From Ryuthela nishihirai (lineage: Eukaryota; Arthropoda; Arachnida; Araneae; Heptathelidae), in assembly GCA_038380435.1 (NCBI GenBank), contig JAWZYU010000020.1, positions 47,276,307 through 47,340,306 of the forward strand: 64,000 bases of DNA, read 5' to 3'. The notes below the pieces were generated by a model. That model saw only the letters and a program-made list of their open reading frames with translations, did not search any database and was not told the DNA's origin. Below are positions 1-12,700 of this stretch, in pieces. Both the position numbers and the translations under genes were made by a program. How positions within the stretch are numbered: the stretch's first letter is position 1; the number at the start of each line of letters is the position of its first letter.

Positions 1-1414
1 ACACTAACTTATCAGGTATTCCATATGATCTAACAATCAACCACAAATTATGTTGATCAACAGAGTCAAAAGCCTGTTTCTTCCACAAACTTTTGGACTA
101 TGTGATCGACTTTTAAGACAGAATATCATATATACATAAATCATAATAATGATTTGCAATGCTTGACCAACTAAGCATAAAAACTAAGCACAAAATAACA
201 ATTTAGCATCAAGCATATTAACGTTACATTGTTACTTTAATTTAAAATACAATCTTTTCCACTTAAAACTTTTATTATAAATATCCATAAAAGGTGATTG
301 TTTACACTAACTTTACTATTTAGAAGTAGATGCATGACACTGCATAAATAATAATAATTATAATTGTGCTAACTGAAGTTCTAATATCCAAATTTGGCTA
401 AATTTTTGAAGTAATAATTTAATAGAAGAAATAAGTAAATATGAATCCTTTAACATTTAACAAAAAACCTGTATAACTTTATTCCATTTCGTGTTTATGA
501 AACATAATGCCAACATTAGCATGGTGATAAATCAAGAATTGTATGATTATACAAGAATTATATACTTCATTAAAAAATCTGTTAAATCCAGCTGCAAATT
601 CACTCTCAAACACTAAGATTTGTGATGCAATAGTGGCAGTAACCAGTACATTCACATTAGTGTAAGCTGATAATCAGCTATGGCAGCTACGCGATTGATC
701 AAACAGTTGAATGCAATCAACTGGTTGATTGCAATTGACTGTTTGGCCAACTCTGATCTATGCAAATAAGGCCTAATTTATGTGCTTAGATTTCTGCCAG
801 TTAGCAATCTGTAAAACAATAAAATAGCACCACAACAAATTTTGCTTTAGAAACAATAATTTAAATAAAAACAAATTGCATCTAATAAAAGTTAAAGAAA
901 TGTAAAAAAATTCAAAACATGTAAAGTCCAGCTAAAGTAGGAATTTAGATTGAATTGTTTCCAGATCAAGATGAATTACACTATGAAAAAATTTTAATTA
1001 GAAAATCAAAAATTTCTTAGTTCAAATTTTGAAATTTAGTTAAAAAGCAATTAAAAATATCACTAAATTAAGATCTACCTTTTAAAAACAAACTTTTTCT
1101 ATGTTGACAGATTGATGCAATCATTTGTATTTGTAAAATAATCATATAGTATTAATTAAGATTAATTTTCAGGTTTGCATTTTTTTTCTAGCAGAATCAA
1201 TAGGTAAAAAGTTATGTTAAGGTTTTAAATGTATATTTTTTTCATATTTAAGTGAAAATGCTGATTTCTGTTGGAGAAGTCTCAAAATGTCTGTTTATGA
1301 CTTTACACAAGAAAACAATGTTTTCTAGATCACTATAATTCAAAAAGATGAAAACAAATAGTCTTTTAACACCCAGAATATTAAACTAGTAGAAATAGTC
1401 TTTTTGCTGCACAG
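1..1414. other. AT-rich non-coding stretch, probably intron
   Basis: No open frame, splice-bounded exon or known repeat could be supported here. It lies upstream of a terminal coding exon at 3815 on the + strand, so it is probably part of that gene's last intron, but this is inference. A short imperfect palindrome around 690-745 (GATCAAACAGTTGAATGCAA and its near reverse complement) is the only structure seen. Confidence 0.4.
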
Positions 1415-1625
1415 GTAAGCCAAACAGTTAGCATATTTGATTGTGGAGCAAAGGGATCAATTCAAATCTCATAGAAATCATGGGGGGAGGGGGAAGTTTG
1501 TGTATTTTTTTTTCTTTTTCCAGGTTTTCTTCTTTCCCGAGGTCTTCGACTGTGTATTAAAGTGTGCTGATAAATTTCTGTCAGACCTCCATTATTAAGT
1601 AGATTGCCTCAAAAGAATGTTTTTT
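1415..1625 (+). repeat. SINE-B, old and diverged copy
   Basis: The stretch follows the order of the better SINE-B copies at 23223 and 31968. It has a tRNA-like head (AGTTAGCATATTTG ... AGCAAAGGGATC ... ATTCAAATCTCA, matching the A-box and B-box positions), then a middle with GAGGTCTTCGACTGTGTATTAAA, and an end with TCTGTCAGACCTCCATTATT. It is much more diverged than the other copies and has a G-rich insertion near 1482-1495. The end lacks the AGGGGGTATTTATT motif, so the 3' border is approximate. Confidence 0.45.
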
Positions 1626-1791
1626 AATTTTTCAATCATAATCTTAAAATATCCTAAACATTAAATTTGAACATCATGCTTTTTGAAATTTGACACTTTT
1701 TTTTATATATATAAACAAGCCAGTTTATATAAAAGGGAAAAAAATCATTCCATTAGTAAAATTTGTGCATAATATATATTTTCCTAATATA

Positions 1792-3222
1792 CAGGGGATC
1801 ATAATTTAAAGTCCCCTGTTCTGAAGCTGCTGTAGAACTACAGAATGCATTCATATTTGGATTCGACATGTTGCAGAGCATGTGAAAATAATTATGATGT
1901 CATGGAAAACCTTACCACCATATGGTACAGATGCTACAAGTATGTGTATTTGCATATCATTCCAAGGAGTGGAGCATAAAACAGTAAAAGCTAGTTGCCC
2001 GACCAATATTTAAGAAGTTTTTGTCGATGAGAACCGTGTCTCTCTACCTGAAAAATCGTGCATTGCTGGTGAAATTGATCTATGAAAACAAGCATTACAA
2101 CACAATCATTAAAGAAGTATTGAAGAAGCAAAGGATTGAGAAGGGGTCCTATGACTCAGAAAAATGGTGACTAAATTTGAGGGAATGGGAAAGTTGGATT
2201 CAGAAATGGGCAAGAATGCAAATTCATTGCTCTAAACATTGTAGAATAGATAGATACCCATCGTGCTAAATGAAAGCAGCCGTGCTCAGTGTGTAGCACA
2301 ACAACTGTTGTTGCACAAGTCTACTCTGTGCATAAAATGTTGAGAAAAGTGCTCCACCATTATCTGTATAAGATCCACCGCTTGGCACCAATTTCTCACT
2401 TGCAGTCCAGCAACTTGATTGGCTTTTGCACAGAACTTTCTTACATAATGGAGGGGGAGAATGCATGACTATGGAACTTTTTTAGAGTGTGATGATGCTC
2501 ATTTTCATTTGAATGAAACAGTGAATACAAAGTTGGGCCACAGCCAATCCACATGCAATATAGGAACAACCATTGCACTCTCCTAAAGGGACTGTATGGT
2601 GTTGTTTTACAGTTGAATTTATCATTGATTTCCATTCATTTGAAGAGTCTCTGTGACAAGATCTGTAACATAATCTGTTGCCAGCCAGCACTACCAGGCT
2701 CTTTTATTTCATACTGTCATTTGATCCCTACAGTAAGACGTCTTTATGCATGATGGAGCTCTTCTGCATATCACAAACATTGTGAAGAATTTATTGCGTG
2801 CAAACTTCATCAATAAGTCACAGATTCCAGCTTCATGTTCGCCTTATTCCCCAGATTTGACTCCACAGCCAAAAGTCACATGGGTTTATTTGAAGGACCA
2901 GGTGTATTGTGTTGATATTAGAGCACTTGTGGATTTGAAACATCTCATCAATGTTTGTCAAACAGCTCATTGAATATGCTGCATTCTGCTGTCAACAGTG
3001 TGATCCTTTAATTGCAGCAGATTGTGACCAGTAAAGTCATATAAAACAGATTTTGTCCTGATAGTATGCTATAATAATCCCTTGTCCCTCTAGTGGGCGT
3101 TTTGAAACTTAGTTGTTGCTAGTTTGTTTTTTTTTGCTTTGGAACATGTAGGGCCCAAATATGAATACATTCCATAGGTCTACAGTGACCTAGGAATAGG
3201 GAGACTGTAATTAAGACCACCT
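1792..3222 (+). pseudogene. Relic of a Tc1/IS630-superfamily DNA transposon
   Basis: A broken transposase can be followed on the + strand through several frames. Around 2070-2230 it reads like the N-terminal part of arthropod mariner-like transposases (LVKLIYENKHYN, later MVTKFEGMGKLD). At 2746-2973 it carries DGALLHITNIVKNLL, which covers the second catalytic aspartate region, and CSPYSPDLTPQ, which precedes the third acidic position. The ends form a diverged inverted repeat: AGGGGATCATAATTTAAAGT at 1793 against the reverse complement of about 3190-3222 (GGTCTTAATTACAGTCTCCC). Many stops and shifts separate the pieces, so it is inactive. The superfamily is seen from motifs; the exact clade is inference. 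It probably sits in the intron before the exon at 3815. Confidence 0.6.
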
Positions 3223-3814
3223 TCTCTATGTATTGATTATGTGATAAATATTTTAAGAGCTGATTTGGATTGACTGGTATTAATAAGGAGTTATATGCTA
3301 CAGCATATCTTCAGTCATGTGAAAGGTGGAAAGTTTGTGTTTTATGATTATTGATCATTACATAGTTACACTTGATTGTAATGAACAATTATGGAGCAGT
3401 GCAAAATAGATTTCTCCAACATGATTAAAGAGGACTTCTGTATGTAGTAGAAACTTAGATCATTGTCTTTTGCAAACATAGCAGCTGCTTACCAATACAT
3501 TAAAATAAGTTAGCCATTATGTCTTCTTTATGATTTATAATTTGAATGAAAATTGTTGGTAATGTGATATAACACTACCAATCCAAATATATCTGAATTG
3601 TTAAAAGCTAAAATTATTCTATTATTTCTGAGTTTTTATTCTAGGCAAAGTATCAAACTTATCCTTTGATATCCTACATTTTACACAGTTTTTTCTAAAT
3701 TAGATTTTCATTTTGTGGATGTGACAGAAAAAAAATTCAGTTTTTAAAAATCTGATTTATTTTAATAAAATATTATGTACATGTTCTGATAATGTATCAT
3801 TATCAATTTTCTAG

Positions 3815-3997
3815 CAAGCATATAATGCTACTGCAGTTATCCGTCAGATGAGGAAATTAGCAATGTCAAGCACAGGAAGCTCAATGGACAGCAGCAGTAA
3901 TTTGCATGCTACATCAGGTCAAGCTGTAAATTCAAGTAGCAGTGGGTCATCAACCACCAACAAAACTCCAAATAGCACTTCAGCTGCGGCTAATTAA
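3815..3997 (+). CDS. Terminal coding exon of an unrecognised host gene (Ser/Thr/Asn-rich C-terminus)
   Basis: A pyrimidine-rich tract and TTTTCTAG acceptor end at 3814, and the exon then reads 60 codons in the only open phase to a TAA at 3995-3997. The other two phases stop quickly. The first third (AYNATAVIRQMRKLAMSS) looks like folded or amphipathic protein with several charged residues. The rest is a low-complexity tail of serine, threonine, asparagine, alanine and glycine, as in many metazoan regulatory proteins. The codons are richer in G+C than the surrounding sequence, which supports real coding. The upstream exon is not in the first 3.8 kb, so the protein is partial and its function cannot be assigned. 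A 3' untranslated region should follow; AATAAA-type signals occur from about 4568 onward but the one used cannot be chosen. Confidence 0.6.
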   Translation, partial: QAYNATAVIRQMRKLAMSSTGSSMDSSSNLHATSGQAVNSSSSGSSTTNKTPNSTSAAAN

Positions 3998-4975
3998 AGG
4001 AATTTAGCATTAAGAGTAAGAGCTGGCTTGTATATTTCTGTCTGGTAGCCATGACGAAGGTGATCAAGGCAATGCAAGCAAAATAAGGGGTTGTGTGTGC
4101 TGCAGTTCAATAATGGCATTTTTTGCTTCAAATGGCATGTTCTTGTGTAATTTACATAGTAATTCATGGCCAGAAAAGTAACACTAATGGGGTAGTTGTC
4201 AAAATGTGATGGTGCAGTAATGGTTGTAAATAACTACCGCAAACTGTATTTGTGGTAAGAGAGTGGGTGACAAAGTATAGGAGAAAAATACTGAAAGTTG
4301 AGTTTGCTTTCAATAGTATGGAGTGAATACTATGGTTGTAATATAATCCTAAATATATTTAAAACCAGTTGAACAGTTCTTATAACAGCCATATGAGCAG
4401 ACATATAACAATTTAATTCTAAAAAAATCAAGAAATATTAAGTATGATATACTTGTAGAAATTTTCTAAATCAGTGGCTGTTAACAAAATGTATGTAAAA
4501 TTTAGTTTTATTGTCTGGAAATAGGTTTTATTAAAATTGCAAGTCATAATACTTCAGAATTAAAAAAAATAAATAATGAAACTTCTAAAGAAATTGAATA
4601 CATTTATTCATTATTAATCTGCATTGCGTACAATATTTTTAAGCACTATGATTTGATTTTAATCTAGTATTATTATCGTTTTTAGTCTAAAAATGTCAAA
4701 TATTTTATGGTGATTATTTCTATTCATATCATTACCCAATGTATTGATTTAAAGCTATAAATATTGTAACAGTTGCAAAAACTTGAATCTTTTTACTGCA
4801 GTTCTTTAGTCAGTTTTGTGAGTATTTTATCTAATATTTTATGTAATGGTAGCACACAAACTGGTGATAATAGTCACTGTAAAATATGGACTTAATGTTT
4901 TCATAAAAGGTTTTTGGTGCTGGTGATGTTTTCAGCTGCACTTATCAATTTCGTTGGTGTTCATGGTTATGCAGA
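3998..4975 (+). other. Probable 3' untranslated region and downstream AT-rich DNA
   Basis: This follows the stop codon of the terminal exon directly. It is AT-rich, has no supported reading frame and contains AATAAA-like signals (for example near 4568). How far the transcript extends cannot be told from sequence alone. Confidence 0.35.
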
Positions 4976-5253
4976 TTTTATTTACATAATGCAGGTGTCA
5001 TGGTGCTTGAATGTGTTCAAATACTGAACTGCAATAATACATTGAAGCATTTATGCATTATTTTGAATTTTATATTTCCATTAAATAATTCTGCTTCAAG
5101 GTTTTAAGGCAGTCTTTTTTGCAACTAATTTCAACAACTTACATAATGCTACCTTTTACAAAATAAAATAAAAAAGATGACCCTACATTTATATTATAGT
5201 ATATCAATATGTAAATTGAAATTTGCATAAGCTAAAGGCTTATGCGAAATCAA
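4976..5253 (+). repeat. Direct duplication, copy 1
   Basis: About 278 bp starting TTTTATTTACATAATGC and ending near GCTTATGCGAAATCA is repeated in the same orientation at 6500-6775. The two copies align end to end with scattered substitutions and only small indels. No inverted ends, tRNA-like boxes or coding frame were seen, so it may be a simple segmental duplication or an unrecognised repeat. Confidence 0.75.
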
Positions 5254-5820
5254 GGATTACCTCCCAGGGTCACATGATAGCCTTGTAATATAAGATACGC
5301 AATAAATATTTAAGTGCACAGTTTATAAACAAGTCAATCAAGTGTATAATGGACATTTTCAGGAGGAAAAATATTACACATTAAACAGTTTTGTTTTACA
5401 ATATACTTTTTATAAACTGGCTAACCTTTAATGACAAGAGCTTAAAGAGTTGTGATCAGTTCTGCTGCTGCCTATTAAATGTGAAGCAGAGTTTGTAAAC
5501 TTGCAATGAAACTGATGATGGCAATTGTTTTGTTTGAATTTGCAAACTTCCCGTCTGGAGCCAATGCACCCAAAATCAACCAAATTTCACTTCAAGCTGT
5601 AGTCTAAAAAGAAGAAAATTTAATGCAAAGTGAATTGAAAAATGAAATCAGAGCTCAGTTAAAAATTAGGTAGAAAGCTGCTTTTAAATTTTACATGTTT
5701 GTAGAAATTTTCAAGTATAAGATTAGCAATCATGGTGTCTTTGAAATATCCAAAAGATTTAGTATACACTATGAACACTACCACAGCAAAATATAACCTA
5801 AAACTCCAATGCAAAGTAGT

Positions 5821-5888
5821 CGTCCTTGTGACATGGCCATTTAGTCCATTGTGTGCAAAAAGTGCTGCTTAGAGGTAAAACAACCCAA
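5821..5888 (+). repeat. SINE-A, 3' end fragment
   Basis: ACATGGCCATTTAGTCCATT, then GTGTGCAAAA and TGCTGCTTAGAGGTAAAACA followed by ACCCA, match the last 65 bp or so of the SINE-A copies at 53609 and 63473. The tRNA-like head and middle are absent, which is the usual outcome of 5'-truncated target-primed insertion. Confidence 0.65.
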
Positions 5889-6499
5889 TACTGAAATTTT
5901 CAGGTTTGATTCTAGTTATTTATGGAACACTGGAGTAATATTCTTATTTCTATTTATCGTTTGCAGGGGCAGATTTATACCTCAGGTACCCCTAGACACA
6001 TGAACTGGTATAGTGCCTGCTTATGTACAGAAGCTTTACTTATTTCATGTTAAAAAATTGCTTGTTTTGTTTTTACAACCAAGTGATATAATCCTAAATG
6101 ATGCGTTTTATTAATAAATAATTGATGTAATAGATTAATGTTATACATAACATATATAACTTCAAATATTCAATTTGCAATAGCACTTAAAATCAAATTA
6201 TTCACGTGGGATTTTTTTTTGCTCTGAAAATGAACAAATTACATTAAATTATTAAAAATAATTGGGCATTTCCATGTTGTACGAATTGAAAATTGCATTG
6301 AATTAAGCTTTTTTGTAGCAAAATATCACAAAAAAATTGAAATATCTCAAATTCTCCAAACTTAGATTTTCAGAAATACTTGTTTTACTGTTTAAAGAGT
6401 TCTGGAAACAAACATTTAACATCAGTGCTGCTATTACTAAGAATATACCTCAATAATTATAACAAAAATAAAACTTGATTTAGGAATATCATAGTTTGC

Positions 6500-6775
6500 T
6501 TTTATTTACATAATGCCAATGCCATGGTGCTTGAATGTGTTCAAATGCTGAACTGCAGTAATACACTGAAGCATTTATGCATTGTTTTGAATTTTATATT
6601 TCCACTAAATAATTATGCTTCAAGTTTTAAGACAATCTTTTTTGTGACTAATTTCAACAACTTACATAATGCTACCTTTTACAAAATCAAAGAAAAAATA
6701 TGACCTACATTTATATGATAGTATATCAATATGTAAATTGAAATTTGCATAAGCTAAAGATTTATGCGAAATCAG
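6500..6775 (+). repeat. Direct duplication, copy 2
   Basis: Second copy of the repeat at 4976-5253, offset by about 1.52 kb. Shared blocks include GGTGCTTGAATGTGTTCAAA, TAATTTCAACAACTTACATA and AAATTTGCATAAGCTAAAG. The sequence between the two copies is not itself repeated after the second copy, so this is not a simple tandem array of 1.5-kb units. Confidence 0.75.
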
Positions 6776-9700
6776 GTAATTTTGTTTTTCATAACTTTTT
6801 TACTACAAAATCAAGTCTCATGAAGCTTGTCAGCAGGAATCCAAATACAGTATACAAATTCGTTATAAAAATAACTCCATATTTACAATAAATGATACCA
6901 CAGAGTAAACAGTTGTTAAATATTTTTCAGACCTTAGAGCCACTACTACCTCATCTACATCCATTGTCATTGGTCTTAAGTAAATAAACATCTCTAGTTC
7001 TTCCTCATTCAGCTCAGTACATTAGAACTTGCATAGCTTCTGTAGCTCCATTGCTGTAAGGTCAAAATTTACGTCTCTCATCAGTGTTTCCAATCATCTC
7101 AATTTATGGAGTAAAAAATACCCGAGATTCGTGTCTGCAAATCTCCATTCAAATTTTAGATATTTGTAAAAATGCAAAGAATTTTACATTTTTTGAATAT
7201 TTTTGCAATAATGCACATAAAATTTGTCTGTTTTAGTTTGAATTTGTAAAACTTAACAAAATAGTTGGTTATGAAAAATTTATATCTGAAACAATATTTT
7301 AATTCAATCAATGTCAAAGTTAAACCACATATGGACTAAGGCCAAGATGAAAAATTTCTTATGCCCTCGAATCTGTTATTCCTTGCATCCAGCAAATTAC
7401 TTCAGAATTAACAAAACAAAAGATTCCATTTTATTGCTACACATTTGTTCTGCAAAACTTTTAAATGTTTGAAACAATGAACTAGTCATGACTCAGTGTA
7501 ACTAACAAACATGATTAAAATAGGGATAATCCTATACTAAATAAAAGGTTAAGTATTTTTAAAAACAAAGACAAAAAATATCTAATTTTAGGTAGTTTTT
7601 ATGATTTTATTTCTCTGTGAAATCTCTGGAGATAGAGACACATTTATTAAGTACATAAACAGGAGTATTTTAATGACAATAGCATGGCACAAAATTAAAT
7701 GTACTAACATGCAAAATTTAGCATTATTTTTTAAATTTTATGAAGTTAAAGGAAAAAGTTAAGTATTGTTCAATTTTGTTGTAAATAACTTTTTTTTTTG
7801 TTTGAAGCAATAAATGTGTGTAAAAATTCTTGGTTCATAAATTTTTTCCCCTGTAAAAATGTTTTTCTAAGGTTGGCAGCCCTGCTTCACATATGACAGT
7901 CAAGCTTATGTATTTTCCCAAACTTATCTTGCAATGCTGAAAACTACAATAGTCATTCACTGCTCCCTGCATGATTTTTTTTTTTCACATGTTGATAGTA
8001 GGCAGCTCTAGTTCATCCAATTTTATATATATTTATATACTATCCTATAGTATAGTTTTTTCAACACTGTCACTGATAAATTGAGGTTATTTTCCATGGC
8101 ATCAAGATATAATGCAAGGTATAGTAGTAGTAAACCTTGAAGATTGCTAAGAGTGTTATGGTGTTGAGAGTCAAAAGCCCATCACCATGTTAAGTGTATC
8201 ACAAAGGCTTAAAGAATGGCCTGGCACATTATTGAGCATCAGTAGGGCCTTAAGTGCAGAATTCTTTATTGCTAGGTCCATTCTGTTTCATGTGCAACAT
8301 AAGTATGAAGCCAAGAAAACTTTGGAATGACTTGTGTATATTGATTAACTCTCCAAAGCACTGGCAGATATCCCTTGAGTGCTTGAAGGATCATGGATCA
8401 CTAAATAGCTTTACTGTACAATCACTTGATGCATTCATACACAGGAGAAGGGTCAACTGTCTTTTGCAGCCATGAACCTGGAGCAGATTTCTCATATGTT
8501 TTGTTAGAAGTATATTTCCTGTGTGATATTCTCTTCCATAACAATTATGTCTCAGCATTATAAAAAAAAGTTTTGGCTTGTACCCCTTTTCCTCGATAAG
8601 TATAATCAGCTCCAGAAGGAACTTCATGTTGCCTCCTAGAATTAGCTTTGCATGCACTTAGCATTTTATAATCTGTACTCCTTTTTTTTAATCAGCCATT
8701 GTTAATGAAAAGAGAAGTCTACATTGCTCTCCATGGAAGTTTGCAAATTATCATGCTTTAAATAGTTGTATAACATCTTGGCCTTCTGATAAATGCTATG
8801 TTCAGTAATCTGCATTTTCTTTGTACCTAATCTAAAAGTTAAGGGTCATTTGTCTTTTGTGTGATGGTATAAGTATAAGATACACCTGTAAATGCTCTTG
8901 TACAGTATTTGATATTGTTTTCTCTTCATTCAACATAAGACTGACTCATTAAAGTCAGTTTTAATCACCATGATGCACCTTCACTCTTATCAAGCCTACC
9001 TAAAATCTTCACTTTTTGTATTAAACCTGATACTTTTTTTTTCTGACTTTTTATAATGTATGCACTATTATCAATCATTCTTCTTTGAGTCATAACAGAA
9101 TGACATTTGTACAAAGTAGAATTCAAAAGCATCATCATTAGGAACATAGAAATACACAACTTGTAAGTTGTTTGATTTCCAATCAAGTTTTATAATAAAT
9201 GTAGAATAATCCACTGCCATAATATAAGCACTTTATAATTATGTTCAAAGTTTTTAAAGCATTCATAATTTAAGAAATGCTACAAAAGATTATCAGATTT
9301 TTAGTAACTGGGATGAAAAAAATTATATCTTCATGTTTTGAGTTAATTAACTTTAAAATTGGTGAGCAATAAAATTCTTGCTTGAAATCAAATTTAGTAA
9401 TTTATGTGGCATATTTTCTCTACATATTTAATGTGTTTTGTTAATTCTCTAAACATAACAAAGACTTCCTGAATATCATTTTTTTACATCAGGCATTGAT
9501 TTTCCAAGGTTACATAATTTAACTTAAATAAGTTTCAGAAATGTTTTTTCACTGTTGGAAAACAGTCTTGTTGTTCTTTAGTGGAAAAAATATATACTTG
9601 CAATTATCGTAAAAACAGTTTTTCTAATGAAAAGCTTCACTGACATGCTGGGTATTTTTGTTGTCATGCATAAAACATGTTTGATTCAAGAAACTTGCAG

Positions 9701-12700
9701 TTGTCTTAATTTCTAAGACCTCTTTGTTGTGATCCAGTAAGTGTAGTGAAAATTTATTCTAAAGTCAATTGACAACAAATTGAGAATGCACATTTTAATA
9801 AAATATATTTATATTGGTTAAGCAATTTCCATTTTCTATTATTGAATTTTGCTACTCCAAAAATAACTACTTAGGGATTCATTATATAGTGATATCTAAT
9901 ATCTAATATTTGGCAAATTTTAAAAATTTGAACAGTAATTTTTTTCTGGCAATGTGAACATTAGAAAAGTATATACTATCAAATGACAAAATACACGTTT
10001 GTAGCTTTCTTTCAATTAAGAAAAAAATTTTTTTAAAGATAAAAATATGTTTTAAGGCATTTTGCTACACTTTATAAATTTGCCAATTATAATGGAATGT
10101 AATGTAATGGAAATAGCTGTAGCCTTTTAAAATGTTTTGGACAACATTTCCTAATATAGTTCATTTCAAAGAACCATCCATCAGAATTTGTGCACCCAGA
10201 AGCTCAATAAAGAACGTAGTTTTTCAGTAACAGCCTGTACTTCACATAAATGGGATTAGCAATTTATGCGTTAAGTTTTTTTCTAGCTTGTTTATAGGCG
10301 TGGACAACTGTAATTCATTTTTAGCCAAAAGTGAAAGTTTATTTTTAATTAGCATTTTAAGTAAGAGGATCAAGAATATTAAAAAAAATGTATTTGTTTT
10401 CATTATAAGATGCTTATATAACATATATATAGATATGTTTTGTACAGTGAACAATCAGTCAATCTTGAACAATATCACTTCATGAGTAACAGTTTTATGA
10501 GAAAGCAGACATCATGATTGAAGACAACCCTTTGGGCTGAAAGTTGTCTACCAATAGCTTAATATTAAATAATTCTATTTTCTATCATGTTAAAATGAAA
10601 TTATGTCTGGTAATTTCAATGTTATCTAATGTTATGTGGCTGAAAGGCAAAGAGCAGGGATGTACTAAGAAAGCCCCCCCCCCCCTAAAAAAATCCTGTT
10701 GTCTTATACTAAATATCAAACTTGTTTACCTGCTTTGAAAGCCAAAATAGTTATCTTTGTATAATCTTATTTTAGCCCCATATTTTATATCCGACACTAA
10801 ATATAGATTAAAAAAAAACAACTATAAAGTCTCATTCCATGTAGAATGTTATTTTAACCTATCCTGTTGGTGGAATAGTAATTAGTAATTGGGAAATTTC
10901 CACAGAATTTTGCTTTAATTTTTTCTTTTTTATTGCATTAAGGGAATTGATAAATGGCTTTAAGGGAAGGAAAGGAAGGCTTTAAAGGAAGATAACAAGT
11001 TCAGCAATTAAAATCCGGTTGCCATTGGCATAAAATTGTACTAAAATGACAATATAAATGATTTTCACCTAAATACTTTTACCTTTATATGAGAAAGAAA
11101 AAGTATCTGATCTAATGAATAAAAGTGGAGACATGAGCATAAATAAAAAACTGACCATTAAATAAAAACAATTTATTAGGCATTCCTGTTTCTCTTTAAG
11201 GCCCAAAACAGCCGAAATTTTGAAATTGACTCATCTAAATAGTGCTATTCCTTTGTCTTTAATACGCTCTACCCTTTTCTGAAATTTCTTGGGTGTTAAA
11301 GGGTTAAAATTCACTAGCTACTTTTGTATCTCAGTAGTTATTCATCAGATGATGTAAAAACTAGTTTTAAAATTAAATGATTAAAAAAATTGTGATTTCA
11401 AAATTATTTTTGGGAATGATTATAGTAGATAAAGTGCTTATATTGTAGCAGTAGCTAATTCTGTATTCATTGTAAAACTTTAGTGCAAAGCAAGTCTCAT
11501 ATACTTATAATCATGATTTAAAATTTAATATCAAGTTTTTAATAAGTATTTGTTTTTAACTCTAGAATCAGCAATTTTCAGAAGAAAATAATAGTCCTAT
11601 GATATATTAGAACCATATTTTGTATTCTGGCTATAAAATGTCTTCTTTATAACAAAATTGTTACTTCTTTCATTTTTACATAATGTGTGTGGGTGCTAAT
11701 ATAGTTATGAAAATCTTACCACATGTATGTAACTGTTGAAGCCTTGGGATTCGAATAGTTGGCACTGGTTGCAAAATCAGATGAATATATTATTAGTGGC
11801 TTATTAATACATTGGGAAATGAAAATTTGCATCTTAAAATTTTGTAACACTTCGTAATCATATAAATATTTAGCATAAGATGGATGTGTCATTGGAAGAA
11901 ATCTGTTGAGAAGTTCAAGAAAGCCCCTCATATAACGTTTGAATTTTCCTGGGCTTCAGTTTGTATTCCCACATTTTTAAGATGCTGTATAGAATGTAAA
12001 TATTGTGCATTTGACTTGTATAATAATCATACATAATATTTCAAGTCTACTGATTTTACTTTAACTAATGATAAATTTAATTACAGTCTCCTGACTTGTA
12101 CACCCCCCTTTTTTTTGTCTCATGTACTTCATTATTTTAATTCAGATAGGTTTAGATTAAAGCCTAAGTTGTTATGAAATCACAACAAAAGTCAGGATGT
12201 TATCTTGGCTCATTCATTTAATTATGAAGTAAATGTAAGAAATATGTCTGCCTTTGCCAGATTTTGAACACTTATGACTGCACACATCACTACTGTCAAA
12301 AATATTTTAGTGTTTTACTCCAAGTAAAACTGTCTTACCTTAAAACTAATGAACTCGAAATGATGTGACAAAAAAAATTGTCTTAAAGAAAAAATGTCTG
12401 CTTTATTTTGTTCCTGTACTCCAGCAGTTCAAATTTCTACTAATGTCACTCTAAGCTAATACTAGAAGATGAAATATTCAAAATGACAAACAGTAATTAA
12501 TATTTACTTATAAATAACAGCTAATTTCTGATTAATAAAGATTTGCAGAATTAATTTTTTTTAAACTGATTGATAAAAAGATTCCAAAATATTGTTTTCA
12601 GGAATGAAAAACCTAAATAATTCAAAATTTTATTGCTAATACTTAACCTTCTTCGATAAATGTCTGAGTGAAATAATATTCATATTCAGTAGTTTTGCTT

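Noticed and set aside
8100..8660. Possible old transposon remnant with 73- and 88-codon frames
   Set aside because: Somewhat richer in G+C than its flanks, but no motif of any transposase or reverse transcriptase could be aligned.
10670..10690. C-run as a possible structural element
   Set aside because: Isolated homopolymer run, also seen near 21061 and 50673, without flanking structure.
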